Below are positions 1-11,737 of a DNA stretch of 64,000 bases, one piece after another (positions within the stretch are counted from its first letter, which is position 1; every line of letters starts with the position of its first letter). The DNA is from Photorhabdus caribbeanensis (GTDB taxonomy: Bacteria > Pseudomonadota > Gammaproteobacteria > Enterobacterales > Enterobacteriaceae): assembly GCF_018448885.1 (NCBI RefSeq), contig NZ_RCWB01000003.1, positions 62,001 to 126,000 on the forward strand. Direction: 5' to 3'. The notes under the pieces were generated by a model. That model was not told the origin of the DNA, made no database searches, and was given only the letters and a program-made list of their open reading frames with translations. The translations under genes and the position numbers were made by a program.

Positions 1-1
1 T

Positions 2-1276
2 GCTATTCCGGTGATCGCGACTGAACTTGGTTTCGGCGTTAAAGAAGGAGCATGGCTCAGCATTTCTTATACGGCGGGTTTCGCCGCTTTCTTATTACCT
101 GCCGGAATAATCACTGATCGTCTGGGAGCGATGAGAACACTGATTTCCGCCTTGTTGGTGTTCGTTGTTGCTTCTTATATTTCCGTCAGTTGTGTTTCTC
201 TTGGCAGTTTTACCTTTGTGCGTTTAATTCAAGGAATTGCCGCCGCCTTTTTGAATACAGCGGCGATGGCGCTGTTGAATCTCTTGTTTCCAATGGGAAA
301 TAGTAATCGCTCACAGGTTTTCAAAGCCTGGTCAATGATACTTGGGCTGAGTTTTTCTTTGGGGCCACCTCTGGGGGGCTTAATAATCAGGATGCTAGAC
401 TGGTCATGGATATTGTTGCTCAACTTGCCCTTAGGGGGGCTGGTTGTATTCTTGATGTTGAAAAGAAAAGGCAGCACCTTGTCTACTGGTGGGGCGTTAA
501 GCCGTGTTTCGCTATTTAGTACTTTACCAGTGACTGTAATTCTGCTGTTGATCACCATGTATCAATACATCGAGCAAGTGCTTCCGGGGCAATATGGCAC
601 TATCGTCAAGGCAACGTTGCTTATTCTGGGGATAGTAAGCGTTTGGCTATGTCACCGTTTTTCTGCGCGTAGTTTTACACGCTTACCGGAGCTTAAAAAT
701 AGTGCCTTTCTTATCTCGTTGGTTCTGCCGATTATTTTTTCTATCGCCTACTGGAGCCTATTTGTGGTGTTGCCGCAATATTTCGCGGTGAAGTTGGGTT
801 TTGATGCATTGTATCTGGCTATGACAATGCTATTGCTTTCTTTGCCGTTGACCTTGGTGCCTTTATTGAGGATTGCCGAGCGTTTCAATCTTCAAGCTAC
901 TGAGGGATTCCTGATGTTAACGGTTGGATTGGTGTTGCTCGCTGGTATCTTTAGTCCGGTTGTTGATGGGAATGTCTGGTTGTTGGCGGCTGGGTTGTTG
1001 CTGTTAGGTACGGGAGCCGCGGTGCTTAATCCATTGATGGCAAGGTTAGTGATGGACAATGTTGCTCCTGAGAATTCAGGATTGGCGGCAGCCCTTACCA
1101 GCACGTTGCGTCAAACCGGGTTTGCCGCAGGAGTTGCTTTTTTTTCACTGTTGACGCAACACGGTGGGGAGTCTGTCATCCATATCTCGGAAGCTATGGC
1201 GTTACTGATAGCTGCTATGTTGTCTTTAGTCGCGTTTGCAGTGTGCCGGGGTTTACAACGAAGTCGCGGGTATTAA
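2..1276 (+). CDS. MFS drug-efflux transporter, DHA2 (EmrB/QacA) type, 5' end outside window
   Basis: Inner-membrane proton-driven efflux protein, very hydrophobic throughout. The reading frame is open to the left edge, and the residues before the GTG at 11 (Ala-Ile-Pro-Val) look like the end of transmembrane helix 1, so the gene almost certainly starts upstream. The stretch GPPLGG followed by a W-rich loop and NLPLGG is the DHA2 signature, and STLRQTGFAAGVAFF near the C-terminus fits the same family. The substrate cannot be told. It lies upstream of cysQ on the same strand with a 246-bp gap, so it is probably a separate unit. Confidence 0.8.
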   Translation, partial: AIPVIATELGFGVKEGAWLSISYTAGFAAFLLPAGIITDRLGAMRTLISALLVFVVASYISVSCVSLGSFTFVRLIQGIAAAFLNTAAMALLNLLFPMGNSNRSQVFKAWSMILGLSFSLGPPLGGLIIRMLDWSWILLLNLPLGGLVVFLMLKRKGSTLSTGGALSRVSLFSTLPVTVILLLITMYQYIEQVLPGQYGTIVKATLLILGIVSVWLCHRFSARSFTRLPELKNSAFLISLVLPIIFSIAYWSLFVVLPQYFAVKLGFDALYLAMTMLLLSLPLTLVPLLRIAERFNLQATEGFLMLTVGLVLLAGIFSPVVDGNVWLLAAGLLLLGTGAAVLNPLMARLVMDNVAPENSGLAAALTSTLRQTGFAAGVAFFSLLTQHGGESVIHISEAMALLIAAMLSLVAFAVCRGLQRSRGY

Positions 1277-1522
1277 CACAAGGTTTTTAATGCGGAATAC
1301 ATTGTTTGTAGTACAGCGGGTTGGATGACGGCATCATATTGGGCGAAAGTGCTTGGTGAAAACATGAAGATCACAGTGATTGCATCAGATTGTTAATAAT
1401 TTGAGCAGGTATATCCAGTTGTTTTTGCTTCAAGAGGGGTAATAAAATTCTTACCGTTCCAATAAAAAGATCAATTGGTAATATAGTCTAAAATGATAAC
1501 AGATGACTAACCGCAGAGGTGT
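1277..1522. other. Gap between MFS gene and cysQ
   Basis: No credible coding sequence in either direction and no clear terminator hairpin. The last 80 bases are AT-rich and should carry the cysQ promoter, but no convincing -35/-10 pair stands out. AGAGG ahead of the cysQ start is a usable ribosome binding site. Confidence 0.4.
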
Positions 1523-2269
1523 ATGATGCTAGAACAAATTTGCCAACTGGCTCAGGAAGCTGGTGCGGCTATTATGACAATTTATCAGGATGAACATCCT
1601 CTGAAAATTGATCATAAGCAAGATGATTCGCCGGTTACTATGGCTGATATTGCGGCTCATAAAATCATTAAAGCCGGATTATCCCGTATCGCTCCGGAAA
1701 TTCCACTGTTGTCAGAAGAAGAGCTTCCCACTTGGGAAGAGAGACGTGATTGGCAGCGCTATTGGTTAGTTGATCCTCTGGATGGTACTAAGGAATTTAT
1801 TAATCGCAACGGTGAATTTACGGTTAATATTGCCTTGATTGATGAGGGCGTTCCTGTGATGGGAGTCATATATGCTCCTGTGCAGGATACGCTTTATTTC
1901 GGACAAGGGCGGCAAGCATGGAAAAAAGCCGGTGGTGGTCAATGCTTGCCGATTAAAATTCGTGATGCTAATCCACCAATGGTAGTCGTTAGCCGCTCTC
2001 ATATGGATACGGAATTAGAAGATTATCTCAATCAGTTAGGTGAACATCAGACGGTTTCTGTGGGGTCTTCACTGAAGTTCTGTTTGGTGGCCGAAGGAAA
2101 AGCGCAACTTTATCCGCGTTTTGGGCCCACTCATATCTGGGATACTGCGGCGGGTCACGCTATAGCCATTGCTGCTGGTGCTCACGTGACGAACTGGAAA
2201 GGTCAGACTCTAGATTATACGCCTCGTGAATCATTCTTAAATCCGGGATTTAGAGTAACGATTTTTTAA
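1523..2269 (+). CDS. cysQ: 3'(2'),5'-bisphosphate nucleotidase CysQ
   Basis: Hydrolyses 3'-phosphoadenosine 5'-phosphate (PAP) to AMP and so clears a by-product of sulfate assimilation and 4'-phosphopantetheine transfer. At 248 aa it has the family's usual length. Metal-binding motifs of the inositol monophosphatase fold are present: SEEE at about 64-67, DPLDGT at 84-89, and a C-terminal WDTAAGHA. ATGs lie at 1523 and 1526 and either could be used. It is convergent with ytfJ, as in E. coli the cysQ/ytfJ area is also linked to ytfK, ytfL and msrA. Confidence 0.95.
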   Translation: MMLEQICQLAQEAGAAIMTIYQDEHPLKIDHKQDDSPVTMADIAAHKIIKAGLSRIAPEIPLLSEEELPTWEERRDWQRYWLVDPLDGTKEFINRNGEFTVNIALIDEGVPVMGVIYAPVQDTLYFGQGRQAWKKAGGGQCLPIKIRDANPPMVVVSRSHMDTELEDYLNQLGEHQTVSVGSSLKFCLVAEGKAQLYPRFGPTHIWDTAAGHAIAIAAGAHVTNWKGQTLDYTPRESFLNPGFRVTIF

Positions 2270-2309
2270 TCGTGGCTGTTTTTTAGCAAAATTGTTTTTC
2301 AGCAGAATG

Positions 2310-2357
2310 GTGGTGATAAGGGCAAACGAAAACATACCTGCAAGTCATTATCACCAC
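2310..2357. terminator. Inverted repeat between convergent cysQ and ytfJ
   Basis: A perfect 10-bp inverted repeat (GTGGTGATAA at 2310, TTATCACCAC ending 2357) with a 28-base loop sits in the gap between two converging genes. There is no long T-run, so termination is inferred from position only. Confidence 0.4.
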
Positions 2358-2365
2358 GGATGTTT

Positions 2366-2920
2366 TTACTGTAGTTCTTTACGAACTAATTCAATGACTT
2401 GTTTGATTTCGCTACTGGTTAGCTTACCTTCTTTGGCAAACTTCGCGGCGCCATTTTTGTCCAGGACAATAATGGCAGAACTTTTCGCTTCCAACTGCCA
2501 AGCTTTTTTGACCACACCGTTGCTGTCAGCGATAAACTGGGACCACGGAAACTCTTTTTTGCTATCTTCAATACTACTGCGGACAAATGGTCCAGTACCG
2601 AATATGGCATCACTGACATTGATGATGGTGGTTGTTTGGTATTTTTCTTTTGAAAAATCAGCACGTTTTATCTCTTCTATCAGCGGAGCATTCATCTCTT
2701 TAGCTGCACTACGACCTGCAATATGTTGTATGACTCTCACTTTGCCAATCAGTTTTCCACTATCCCAATTTTGGTAGCTAAACTTGTTATTGTTGAGGAG
2801 CAACTCACCTTTATCAGAGACGCTGATCGTAGGAACTTGTTGTTCCAGAGTGATGTTGTGAGCGAGTGCTAAAGCAGGAGAACAAAGTAGCACAGCATAT
2901 AGCATAAAGTTCTTTATCAT
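2366..2920 (-). CDS. ytfJ: YtfJ family periplasmic protein
   Basis: 184-aa exported protein of unknown biochemical role. Residues 1-20 form a signal peptide ending ALALA before His21. The mature part resembles the thioredoxin-fold YtfJ family (AIIVLDKNGAAKFAKEGKL near the C-terminus) but has no CxxC redox motif. It keeps the E. coli neighbourhood of cysQ, ytfK and ytfL. Family membership is clear; function is not known. Confidence 0.85.
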   Translation of the reverse strand: MIKNFMLYAVLLCSPALALAHNITLEQQVPTISVSDKGELLLNNNKFSYQNWDSGKLIGKVRVIQHIAGRSAAKEMNAPLIEEIKRADFSKEKYQTTTIINVSDAIFGTGPFVRSSIEDSKKEFPWSQFIADSNGVVKKAWQLEAKSSAIIVLDKNGAAKFAKEGKLTSSEIKQVIELVRKELQ

Positions 2921-3210
2921 AATTTTTCCTTTGTAGGTTAATGTGAAAATGCATGGATCTCTAGCATAGCGGGTATTAACTGATTTATCTCTTTAAAGAA
3001 GATCAAATTTTTAACATTAAGTAAGAGATAAAGTTACATAGTTATGTATATCTAAATATCTGTCATTTTATGTAAATTCGGTGCATAAAACTAAAAATGG
3101 AGGGAACAAAATCGGATAAATTCAGTCTATTATTCTACATAACGGTATGGTGTATGGAGTTGGTTCACCAAACGTAACCGTAAGAAGCACTTAGGAGGAA
3201 AAAAGCAGAG

Positions 3211-3417
3211 ATGAAAATTTTTCACCGATATAACCCACTGAAAATTGCTCTCTACGTTAAAACTTTATTCCGTGGACGTTTATACATTAAAGATATGGGG
3301 GCTTTTGAATTCGACTGTGGCAAAATTTTACCACCGAAGGTGAGAGATAAACGCCATTTTAGTGTAATGAGCGAAGTCAATCAGCAAGTGCTACGTTTGC
3401 AGGCCGAAATAGGATAG
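3211..3417 (+). CDS. ytfK: YtfK, small SpoT-activating stress protein
   Basis: 68-aa cytoplasmic protein. In E. coli YtfK binds SpoT and shifts it toward (p)ppGpp synthesis under phosphate or fatty-acid starvation. Length and sequence ([19 protein letters not shown] start) match the family. A strong AGGAGG lies about 13 bases upstream of the ATG. The 290-base gap to the divergent ytfJ is AT-rich and should carry its promoter; a half PhoB-like site (CTGTCAT at 3060) is visible but the second half is poor. Confidence 0.88.
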   Translation: MKIFHRYNPLKIALYVKTLFRGRLYIKDMGAFEFDCGKILPPKVRDKRHFSVMSEVNQQVLRLQAEIG

Positions 3418-3453
3418 AAAACGAAAAGAGTCGGGTTGCATACTGAGTCATCT

Positions 3454-3530
3454 GCGCCACAAAATAACAATGGGTGGCGCTTAACACGAGAATATTAAAC
3501 GGCCTTAGTTCAAGAATAGGCCGTTTTTAT
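3454..3530. terminator. Two hairpins between ytfK and paeA
   Basis: Two hairpins follow ytfK. The first pairs GCGCCAC (3457) with GTGGCGC (ending about 3480). The second, AAACGGCCT (3497-3505) with AGGCCGTTT (3518-3526) followed by T's, is a good intrinsic terminator that can serve both convergent genes. Confidence 0.75.
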
Positions 3531-4858
3531 TTATCATCACTGATAAGTAGGTTTTGCGTTGGTGTCGCGGTGGGAATGTCAGTGATTTTTGTGACTAATA
3601 GCTGATCGATTTTGTAGTTATCAATATCGACAACTTCAAACTTGTAACCCGCAAACTTGACTGAATCGGTACGCTTTGGAATTTTACGCAGCCGGAACAT
3701 CATGAAACCTGCAATGGTTTCATAGTTACTTGAATCAGGAAAATCATCAATATCCAGTACCCGCTGTACATCATCGATAGGTGTTCCACCTTCTACTAAC
3801 CATGAATTTTCGTCGCGGATAATAATCTGCTCTTCCTGCCCTTGTCCGACTAAATCACCCATTAGGGTGGTCATAACATCATTAAGGGTAATGACACCCA
3901 TTACCAGTGCATATTCATTCAGGATAATAGCGAAATCTTCACCCGCCGCTTTAAAGCTTTCTAAAGTATCGGAAAGCGTCAAAGTATCTGGAATGATCAG
4001 CGCGTTGCGGATCTGGACACCTTTATTGAAGCTGAGGCTTTGACCGCTCAGGACACGGTTGAGCAGGTCTTTGGAATCGACATAACCGATAACGTGGTCA
4101 ATATCTCCATCACATATCAGGTATTTGGAGTGTGGCTGGCTGGAAACCTGTTGTTTGATACTTTCTTCACTTTCATTCTTATCGAAGTAGATGATACTTT
4201 CCCTTGACGTCATGGCAGAGGGCACTGTGCGGGATTCGAGTTCGAACACGTTTTCAATCAGTTCATGCTCTTGTTTACGTAGCACACCAGCAACAGCACC
4301 TGCTTCCACAACCGCAAAAATATCATCAGATGTGATGTCTTCATTACGTACTGTCGGAATTTTAAAGATCTTAAAGATAAGATCAGACAGGCCATTAAAT
4401 AGCCAAACTAATGGACGGCAAACTGTCAGACAGAAACGCATAGGGTTGACAATTTTCACTGCGACGGCTTCAGGTTTGATCATGCCAATTCGTTTTGGCG
4501 TCAAGTCAGCGAGCAAAATGAATATACTGGTGACAATGGTAAATGAACAGATAAAGCCCAATTGTTCCGCCCATTCCGGGCGCATAAATTTCATGAAAAA
4601 AGCTTTTAGTGAAGGGGAGAATGCGGATTCACCGACAATACCGGCTAATATTGCTACCGCATTTAGGCCGATTTGCACCACGGTAAAAAACATTCCCGGT
4701 GTTTCTTGTAATTTGAGGACATGGGCTGCGTTGATGTTACCTTCATCAGCCATCAGTTTTAGTTTGATTCGTCTGGAGGCAGCAAGAGAGATTTCAGATA
4801 ACGAAAAAAAGGCGCTTATCGCACACAATAGAAATACTATTAAGAGACTATTTAGCAT
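3527..4858 (-). CDS. paeA: PaeA/YtfL, CNNM-CBS membrane transporter
   Basis: 443-aa inner-membrane protein of the CNNM/HlyC-CorC family. The E. coli homologue PaeA (YtfL) exports cadaverine and putrescine and protects stationary cells. Layout: N-terminal CNNM domain with about four transmembrane helices (residues 1-190), a CBS pair (about 210-330), and a CorC/HlyC C-terminal domain (about 350-430). Length matches the E. coli protein. It is flanked by ytfK and msrA as in E. coli. Confidence 0.88.
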   Translation of the reverse strand: MLNSLLIVFLLCAISAFFSLSEISLAASRRIKLKLMADEGNINAAHVLKLQETPGMFFTVVQIGLNAVAILAGIVGESAFSPSLKAFFMKFMRPEWAEQLGFICSFTIVTSIFILLADLTPKRIGMIKPEAVAVKIVNPMRFCLTVCRPLVWLFNGLSDLIFKIFKIPTVRNEDITSDDIFAVVEAGAVAGVLRKQEHELIENVFELESRTVPSAMTSRESIIYFDKNESEESIKQQVSSQPHSKYLICDGDIDHVIGYVDSKDLLNRVLSGQSLSFNKGVQIRNALIIPDTLTLSDTLESFKAAGEDFAIILNEYALVMGVITLNDVMTTLMGDLVGQGQEEQIIIRDENSWLVEGGTPIDDVQRVLDIDDFPDSSNYETIAGFMMFRLRKIPKRTDSVKFAGYKFEVVDIDNYKIDQLLVTKITDIPTATPTQNLLISDDK

Positions 4859-5013
4859 AAGGAATCCATGTTTTACCTCCGGTGGTAGGGTAGGTTGTCA
4901 TTTAGAAGAGCACCGGAGGAAACAATAAAAATCATATAAAATAAAAAGTGATAACAAATACTTAGAAAACCATTGATTAGCGTAGTAATTATAACATTAA
5001 TAAAATACAACGA

Positions 5014-5661
5014 CTAGTTTTTGTTCATTTGAGGTAGGCAAACACCAATACCGCCTAGTCCGCAATACCCCTCAGGATTTTTAAATAGATATTGTTGATG
5101 ATAATCTTCGGCGAAATAGAATGGCCCCGCTTCTGTGATCTCCGTTGTAATAGGGCGGTTATCCCCTTGTTGTTGCATTGCTTTTTGGAAGCGTTCAAGG
5201 CTAGCTAATGCCAGTTCATGTTGCTGAGGTGACACGGTATAAATCACGGAGCGATACTGAGTACCAATGTCCCCGCCCTGGCGCATCCCTTGAGCGGGAT
5301 CGTGGTTTTCCCAGAACAGTTTTAATAAGTTTTCGTAGCTGTTCTTTGCTGGATCGTAAACAATTCTAACAACCTCAGCATGTCCGGTCAGGCCGCTACA
5401 AACTTCTTCGTAGGTTGGATTCGCTGTTGTACCGCCGCTATAACCTGCGGAGGTGGTGTAAATATCGGGTTGTTGCCAGAATAGGCGTTCTACGCCCCAG
5501 AAACACCCCATACCAAAATAGGCAACTTCCATATTTTCTGGAACAGGTTCTATCGCATGATCAGTAACAGCATGGTTAGGTGAAACCTTAAGTGGCTCGG
5601 TTCTGCCTGGTAATGCGCTTTGAGGATCAATAGATAGGCTGTTATTAGCTGAAGTTGGCAC
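5014..5661 (-). CDS. msrA: Peptide methionine-S-sulfoxide reductase MsrA
   Basis: Repairs oxidised methionine (S epimer) in proteins using thioredoxin. The catalytic GCFWG motif is at residues 52-56 (Cys53), and two C-terminal resolving cysteines lie in [13 protein letters not shown]. At 215 aa it is the long enterobacterial form. It is divergent from tamA with a 114-bp AT-rich promoter gap. Confidence 0.97.
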   Translation of the reverse strand: MPTSANNSLSIDPQSALPGRTEPLKVSPNHAVTDHAIEPVPENMEVAYFGMGCFWGVERLFWQQPDIYTTSAGYSGGTTANPTYEEVCSGLTGHAEVVRIVYDPAKNSYENLLKLFWENHDPAQGMRQGGDIGTQYRSVIYTVSPQQHELALASLERFQKAMQQQGDNRPITTEITEAGPFYFAEDYHQQYLFKNPEGYCGLGGIGVCLPQMNKN

Positions 5662-5775
5662 AATTCACTCCCGTAATTATTAAGTTTTCAGACATTAATA
5701 GATTGTATATATTATAAACTTTACTCAAGATAAATTGATTATAGTAAAATTATTCCGATCAGGTTAGGAGTTCGC

Positions 5776-7518
5776 GTGTTGAGATACCCCGTTTTATGCT
5801 TTCTTTGTGTGTCTATCGCCTCTCCCATTGCTTATAGCGCTAATCTTCGTCTGAAAATAGAGGGACTAACAGGCAGTTTAGAGAAAAATGCCCGAATTCA
5901 TCTCTCCACTATCAGCACAGATGAAGTTGCACCAGATGGCCGTTTCCGATCTCGTGTAGATAAAGCGATTCGTGAAGGCTTGCGCCCGCTTGGTTATTAT
6001 GAACCCATTATCGAATTTTCCTATCAGGAAAATAAACCGCCTGCTCGCTCGGTATTAACGGCAAAAGTTACCGCAGGTGAGCCTGTGCGAATCGCCGGTG
6101 TTAATGTTGTTTTGGAAGGTGGGGCGAAGACAGATGGAGATTATGCCAAACTAGTAACAAGCAAAAGTCCAAAGAAAGGAACGGTTCTTAATCATGATGA
6201 ATATGAAAGCTTTAAAGGTTCTCTGACCGGGCTTGCTATTAGGAAAGGTTATTTTGACGCTGTGATGAAAAAGAGCCAATTGGGTATTTCTAAAACGCGG
6301 CATGAGGCATTCTGGGATTTTGTTTTTAATAGCGGTGAGCGTTATCACTTTGGTCAGATGCGTTATCGTGGTTCACAGATCCGCGAAGATTATCTGGATC
6401 ATCTGGTTCCGTTTAAAGAAGGGGATTTTTATACTTCTGAACAATTGGCCGAATTGAATCGGCGGTTAGCAGAAACTGGCTGGTTTAATTCAGCGGTAGT
6501 TACACCGGATTTTAATACTGCTAGAAAAAATGGTGACGGAATGCTTCCTCTTGAAGCGGTATTAACTCCACGTTCCAAAAACTATGTTGAACTGGGTGGG
6601 GGGTATGGATCTGATATAGGACCACGGGTAAAAGCGAAATGGACAAAACCCTGGCTTAATTCCCGTGGACACAGCCTTAGCACCAGCATCAACCTTTCGG
6701 CGCCTGAACAGGTTGTTGATGCCACCTATAAAATACCGCTGAAAGTAAACCCGTTAGAGCAATATTACGCATTGCAGACAGGTTATAAGCGTAAAGATAT
6801 CAACGATACCGTATCAGATACCGCGACAGTGAATCTTTCCCGTAATTGGGATCTTTCAACAGGTTGGCAGTATGGGGTCAATATGCGTTGGAGTCTCAGC
6901 CACTTTACTCAGGCTAATGTCACCAATACGGCAATGTTATTATACCCAGGAGCAAATGTTAGCCGTATTCGCCAGCGTGGGGGGACAATGCCTTATTGGG
7001 GCGATAGCCAGCGCTATTCTATTGATATCTCTGATATCCTTTGGGGTTCTGATGTCGATTTCTTGGTATTACAGGCGCAAAACGTTTGGATCAGGACTTA
7101 CTGGGATAATCACCGTTTTGTTGCTCGGGGTAATTTGGGGTGGATAGAAACCAATGCGTTCGAGAAAGTTCCACCTGACTTACGCTTTTTCGCTGGTGGT
7201 GATCACAGTGTTCGTGGCTACAGATATCAGAAAATTTCCCCTAAAGACGATAAAGGAAAATTGACCGGTGCATCCGCACTGGTTGTGGGTTCGCTTGAGT
7301 ATCAATATAACGTCACGGGTAATTGGTGGAGTGCTGTTTTTGTTGATACTGGCGAGGCCATTAATGACATTAGAAAAAGTAATTTTAAAACCGGCGTAGG
7401 TGTTGGCGTACGTTGGGCTTCTCCAGTCGGACCCATTAAATTTGACCTTGCCAGACCAATAGGGGATTCAGAATCCCGTAATATCCAGTTTTACATTGGG
7501 TTAGGATCTGAATTATGA
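5776..7518 (+). CDS. tamA: TamA, outer-membrane Omp85 translocation subunit
   Basis: Outer-membrane barrel of the translocation and assembly module, which with TamB supports outer-membrane protein assembly and lipid transport. N-terminal signal peptide (cut after IAYS), about three POTRA repeats (to about residue 265), then a 16-strand Omp85 barrel with the conserved VRGY loop motif and a C-terminal strand ending GLGSEL. The start is GTG at 5776 (TTG at 5779 is an alternative); GGAG lies upstream. At 580 aa it matches the family. Its stop overlaps the tamB start (ATGA). Confidence 0.95.
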   Translation: MLRYPVLCFLCVSIASPIAYSANLRLKIEGLTGSLEKNARIHLSTISTDEVAPDGRFRSRVDKAIREGLRPLGYYEPIIEFSYQENKPPARSVLTAKVTAGEPVRIAGVNVVLEGGAKTDGDYAKLVTSKSPKKGTVLNHDEYESFKGSLTGLAIRKGYFDAVMKKSQLGISKTRHEAFWDFVFNSGERYHFGQMRYRGSQIREDYLDHLVPFKEGDFYTSEQLAELNRRLAETGWFNSAVVTPDFNTARKNGDGMLPLEAVLTPRSKNYVELGGGYGSDIGPRVKAKWTKPWLNSRGHSLSTSINLSAPEQVVDATYKIPLKVNPLEQYYALQTGYKRKDINDTVSDTATVNLSRNWDLSTGWQYGVNMRWSLSHFTQANVTNTAMLLYPGANVSRIRQRGGTMPYWGDSQRYSIDISDILWGSDVDFLVLQAQNVWIRTYWDNHRFVARGNLGWIETNAFEKVPPDLRFFAGGDHSVRGYRYQKISPKDDKGKLTGASALVVGSLEYQYNVTGNWWSAVFVDTGEAINDIRKSNFKTGVGVGVRWASPVGPIKFDLARPIGDSESRNIQFYIGLGSEL

Positions 7519-10500
7519 GATGGATTAAAAAGGTCAGTATTGCTTTTTTGCTGATGGTGACTTTGTTGGTTATTGCTGTTGCCGGGTTAGTAGGAACGCA
7601 ATCTGGCTTGCATTTTATGATTAACAGTGCTGCCCGTTGGGTGCCGGGGTTAGATATAGCCAGTGTCAGTGGCGGTTGGCGTGATTTGACTCTGAAAGGC
7701 GTTAAGTATCAAATGCCCGGTGTGGATGTCAATGTCAATCAACTCCACCTTTCGCTGCGTCTTTCCTGTCTTAAAAATAGTCAGCTATGTGTTAATGCAT
7801 TGACAACGGAAGGCGTAAAAGTTGCGATTAATACTAGCCAATTGCCCCCTGCGGGAGAACCGTCGTCAAAGTCAGAGCCTTTGACTGAACTGAGGACGCC
7901 GTATCCAGTCTCCCTTGATTTGCTATCTGTTAAAAATGTCACTGTCACCGTAAATGATATGGTATTTGCCCTTGATGAACTTAGGACCGCAGCTCAGTGG
8001 CAGCAAAAAGTATTAACGCTTAAGCCAACGAAAATTAATGGATTGCTGGTGGGACTGCCAAAAACTCCCCCTGATCGGCTGAAAACAGCAGAAGCAGAGG
8101 AGAAAATGAAACGAGGGAGTGAACCGGAAAAATCGTTGGCAGAAATTTTGAAAAAATTGTTCTCTCAACCGCTATTGGCAACGTTACCGGAAGTGCCTAT
8201 TCCATTGGATATGACGATTGCAGGGATCAGCGGTAAGCAGTTACGGCTGACGGGTGATACTGATATCACAATCAATGAGTTTTTGTTGCAACTCAGTAAT
8301 CAGGGACAGCAGATTCAGCTCAACAAATTGAATGTTAAGATGCCGGAAGGTTCTATTGCCATTAATGGTTCTGCGACTCTGGCGCAGCAGTGGCCGATAA
8401 AATTGGTAATAAAAGGTGAATTAAGTCGACAAGAGATTCAGGGGCAAAAGGTTGATGTAAAGCTTAATGGCGCTTTACTGGAGCAACTTAGCTTGGGAAT
8501 GAATTTGTCTGGTCCTGTCAGGGCTAAACTTGATGCTCAAGCGGAACTGGCGAAGGCGGGTTTGCCAGTGCGAATGATGTTTGAAAGCCAGCAACTAAGT
8601 TGGCCTTTAACGGGAACGCCTGAATATCAGCTTGATAGCGTAAGAATGCGTCTAAATGGTAAGGCCAGTGGTTATGATCTGTCATTGCGTTCCAGTATTA
8701 AGGGGAATGAAATTCCACCGGCATTACTCGTGTTAGATGCTAAAGGCAATGAAGAGCAGTTTAAGTTGACCCGTCTACGCCTATCTGCTTTGCAGGGAAA
8801 GGCTGAATTGGCAGGTGTGGCAGACTGGAGTAAGGCGGTCAGTTGGAATGCGGTACTGGCACTCTCCGGGATCAATACCGCTAAACAGTGGCCGGAATGG
8901 CCCGCCAAAGTAGATGGAAAAATAGTTACCCGTGGTAGTTTACACGGTGGTAGTTGGCAGCTCCAGATCCCGGAAATTATGCTGGACGGCAACGTAAAAC
9001 AGAACTTAGTAAAAGCCAGAGGTAAGATTTCTGGTAACGCGGCTGGTCAGTGGAATATTCCTCAATTTGAGCTAGCTTTAGGGCGCAATAAATTGAATCT
9101 CCAGGGGCAGTTGTTCAAACAGTGGAAATTGGATGGCGATATCAGTGCACCAAAGCTGGATGGCATATTACCGGGGCTTGGCGGTGTCGTGAATGGGACG
9201 CTGAAATTGCGCGGTAATATGCAAGCGCCTCAACTTTTGGCTGATCTTAAGGTCAATGGATTGAAGTGGCAGGATTTGCGCATTGATCGTGTGAGTGTCA
9301 AGGGGAGTGTACGTTCTGCTGAACAGATCCACGGGGATCTTGCTGTTAAAGTCAGTCAGTTAAAACAGGCCGATTTGATTGTCCGTAATTTGACGTTGGA
9401 TGCAAAGGGCAATGAGAAACAGCACAACGTGCAACTAAAGATCGACGGTGAGCCGATTGCGGGTCAACTTTCGCTTAATGGTAGTTTTGATCGTAAGCAA
9501 CAGCGATGGAAAGGCAGCATCGACAATACCCGTTTTGACACTCCGGTTGGAGAATGGCGTTTAGCTAAAGCAATAACTCTCGATTATCTTAATCAGCAAC
9601 AGAAAATCACTGTGGGCACGCATTGTTGGCTGAATCCACATGCGCGGCTCTGTGTACCTAAATCCATTGAAGCAGGCGCCAGCGGTAGCGTATCCCTTAT
9701 TCTTGAACGCTTTGATCTTGCGATGATTCAGCCATTACTGGAGCCTGAAACCCATTTGAAAGGTGTATTCAGTGGCAATGCTGACGTTAAATGGAGTGCG
9801 GACGGAGAATTGCCTCAGGCCAACGTTAATCTGCGTGGTGATGGAGTTCAGGTTAAGCAGATGGTTGATGGCACTGCATTACCGGTAGATTTCCAGACGC
9901 TGACACTCAATGCAGGCTTGAAGAATGGCACAGCAAAGCTGAATTGGTTGTTTAAGATTATGGGAAATGGTCAGTTTAACGGTGATGTTCAGGTTGATGA
10001 TCTTGCAGGGAGTCGTAAGCTGTCGGGCAATGTCGATGTTCAGGATATTTCATTGGCATTAATTAAGCCTATTCTAGGGAATGGCGATAAGGCTGAAGGT
10101 CATTTGAAGGCTAACTTGCGTCTGGGAGGTAATGTCAAAAATCCCTTATTGTTTGGTCGGTTGAACTTGGATGCATTGCAAGTTTCGGGTCACTGGATCC
10201 CGTTTGATATTACTCAAGGGCAAATAGGTGTGAATTTTGATGGGGTACATTCTGCTCTTGAGGGAGTTATCAAAACACCGAAAGGACAACTTAACCTGAA
10301 TGGTGACGCAGACTGGCGCAATGTGGATGCATGGCATGCAAGAATGGCGGCTAATGGTGACAAGTTAAGAGTAGTTCTTCCACCAATGGTGAAAATTGAT
10401 GTTAGCCCCGCTCTGGTGTTTGAGGCTTCTCCTCAGTTGCTGAAATTGGATGGTAGCGTTGGTATCCCTTGGGCGCGTATTACGGTGAAGGAGCTACCAG

Positions 10501-11288
10501 AATCGACAGTTGAGGCTTCACCGGATGAAGTGATATTGAATGAGAATCTCCAGCCATTACAAGAGAAAAAAGCGTCGATTCCGATTCAAAGTAACTTGAC
10601 GATTCATATAGGAGACGATGTTCGTCTCAGTGCTTTTGGTCTTAAAGCGCAACTTAAAGGCGATTTGAAGGTTGTTCAAGATAAACAAGGCTTAGGTTTG
10701 AACGGTCAAGTTGATATTCTTGATGGTCGTTTCCATACTTATGGGCAGGATCTGATCGTCCGTAAAGGGCTGATTATGTTCTCAGGTCCACCTGATCAGC
10801 CGTTACTTAACATTGAGGCTATCCGTAATCCAGATTCTACCGATGGGCGGGTTATTGCAGGAGTAAGAGTGACCGGTTTAGCGGATCAGCCAAAAGTAGA
10901 AATTTTCTCAGAACCTGTTAGATCACAATTGGAAGCGCTTTCTTATCTGCTGCGGGGTGAAGGGTTAGAGAATAGTGACTCGGATAACTCACAGATGACA
11001 GCAATATTAATAGGTTTAGGGGTTGCGCAGAGTGGTCAATTGGTAAGTAAGATCGGTGAAATATTTGGTGTTTCCGACTTAGCATTGGATACTCAGGGGG
11101 TTGGTGATAAATCACAGGTAGTTGTTAGTGGAAAGATTACAAAAGATCTGCAAGTTAAGTATGGTGTTGGTATATTTGATTCACTGGCAACGTTAACCTT
11201 ACGCTATAGGTTAATGCCTAGATTGTATCTGGAAGCGGTGTCTGGTATTGATCAGACATTGGATTTGCTCTATCAGTTTGAGTTTTAA
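7515..11288 (+). CDS. tamB: TamB, inner-membrane-anchored periplasm-spanning protein
   Basis: 1257-aa partner of TamA and an AsmA-like bridge protein implicated in anterograde phospholipid transport. One N-terminal membrane anchor (about residues 8-28) is followed by a long beta-rich periplasmic body and the C-terminal TamB/DUF490 domain (about 950-1257) that ends in a hydrophobic aromatic pair typical of outer-membrane contact. Length is within a few residues of E. coli TamB. It overlaps tamA by 4 bp, indicating translational coupling. Confidence 0.95.
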   Translation: MRWIKKVSIAFLLMVTLLVIAVAGLVGTQSGLHFMINSAARWVPGLDIASVSGGWRDLTLKGVKYQMPGVDVNVNQLHLSLRLSCLKNSQLCVNALTTEGVKVAINTSQLPPAGEPSSKSEPLTELRTPYPVSLDLLSVKNVTVTVNDMVFALDELRTAAQWQQKVLTLKPTKINGLLVGLPKTPPDRLKTAEAEEKMKRGSEPEKSLAEILKKLFSQPLLATLPEVPIPLDMTIAGISGKQLRLTGDTDITINEFLLQLSNQGQQIQLNKLNVKMPEGSIAINGSATLAQQWPIKLVIKGELSRQEIQGQKVDVKLNGALLEQLSLGMNLSGPVRAKLDAQAELAKAGLPVRMMFESQQLSWPLTGTPEYQLDSVRMRLNGKASGYDLSLRSSIKGNEIPPALLVLDAKGNEEQFKLTRLRLSALQGKAELAGVADWSKAVSWNAVLALSGINTAKQWPEWPAKVDGKIVTRGSLHGGSWQLQIPEIMLDGNVKQNLVKARGKISGNAAGQWNIPQFELALGRNKLNLQGQLFKQWKLDGDISAPKLDGILPGLGGVVNGTLKLRGNMQAPQLLADLKVNGLKWQDLRIDRVSVKGSVRSAEQIHGDLAVKVSQLKQADLIVRNLTLDAKGNEKQHNVQLKIDGEPIAGQLSLNGSFDRKQQRWKGSIDNTRFDTPVGEWRLAKAITLDYLNQQQKITVGTHCWLNPHARLCVPKSIEAGASGSVSLILERFDLAMIQPLLEPETHLKGVFSGNADVKWSADGELPQANVNLRGDGVQVKQMVDGTALPVDFQTLTLNAGLKNGTAKLNWLFKIMGNGQFNGDVQVDDLAGSRKLSGNVDVQDISLALIKPILGNGDKAEGHLKANLRLGGNVKNPLLFGRLNLDALQVSGHWIPFDITQGQIGVNFDGVHSALEGVIKTPKGQLNLNGDADWRNVDAWHARMAANGDKLRVVLPPMVKIDVSPALVFEASPQLLKLDGSVGIPWARITVKELPESTVEASPDEVILNENLQPLQEKKASIPIQSNLTIHIGDDVRLSAFGLKAQLKGDLKVVQDKQGLGLNGQVDILDGRFHTYGQDLIVRKGLIMFSGPPDQPLLNIEAIRNPDSTDGRVIAGVRVTGLADQPKVEIFSEPVRSQLEALSYLLRGEGLENSDSDNSQMTAILIGLGVAQSGQLVSKIGEIFGVSDLALDTQGVGDKSQVVVSGKITKDLQVKYGVGIFDSLATLTLRYRLMPRLYLEAVSGIDQTLDLLYQFEF

Positions 11289-11290
11289 AA

Positions 11291-11638
11291 ATGCGAATTA
11301 TTGTTTATGGCAGCTTACGGCGCAAACAGGGCAATCATCACTGGATGACCGATGCTCAATGGTTAGGTGATCATCGGCTGGAAGGCTATGAGCTATATGA
11401 CCTTGGGCATTATCCTGCGGTTGTCCGTGGTGACGGAAGTATTGAATGTGAGGTATATCGAATCAATTCTACTATCCTGACAGAATTAGACGATTTGAAA
11501 GATAATTCGCGGGAGTATCTAAGGGAATTGATTCAGACACCGTATGGTAATGCGTGGATATATCTTTATCAGTTTCCAATAACTGGTTTACGGCGGATAA
11601 AAAGCGGTGACTGGTTGAAGCGCCATGCGGAAGAGTAA
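11291..11638 (+). CDS. ytfP: YtfP, gamma-glutamylcyclotransferase-fold protein
   Basis: 115-aa cytoplasmic protein with the GGCT fold. It starts MRIIVYGSLRRKQGN, where the YGSLR motif forms the anion pocket, and an acidic ELDDLKD segment follows. The start is 2 bp after the tamB stop, so it is the third gene of the tamA-tamB-ytfP operon, as in E. coli. The substrate is unknown. Confidence 0.88.
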   Translation: MRIIVYGSLRRKQGNHHWMTDAQWLGDHRLEGYELYDLGHYPAVVRGDGSIECEVYRINSTILTELDDLKDNSREYLRELIQTPYGNAWIYLYQFPITGLRRIKSGDWLKRHAEE

Positions 11639-11678
11639 ATAAAAATCCTTTTTTGTAATAAAAAGGGAGTATGATTTT

Positions 11679-11716
11679 AAAAAACCTCTGTCGGTGATGT
11701 TCCCCAGAGGTTTTTT
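11679..11716. terminator. Bidirectional terminator ytfP / ppa
   Basis: AAAAACCTCTG and CAGAGGTTTTTT form an A-rich/T-rich hairpin between convergent ytfP and ppa, usable from both strands. Confidence 0.85.
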
Positions 11717-11737
11717 AATTATTCAAACAGACAAAAG

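Noticed and set aside
3060-3078. Pho box upstream of ytfK
   Set aside because: CTGTCAT is a perfect half site, but the second half matches only about four of seven positions, so I did not list it as a site.
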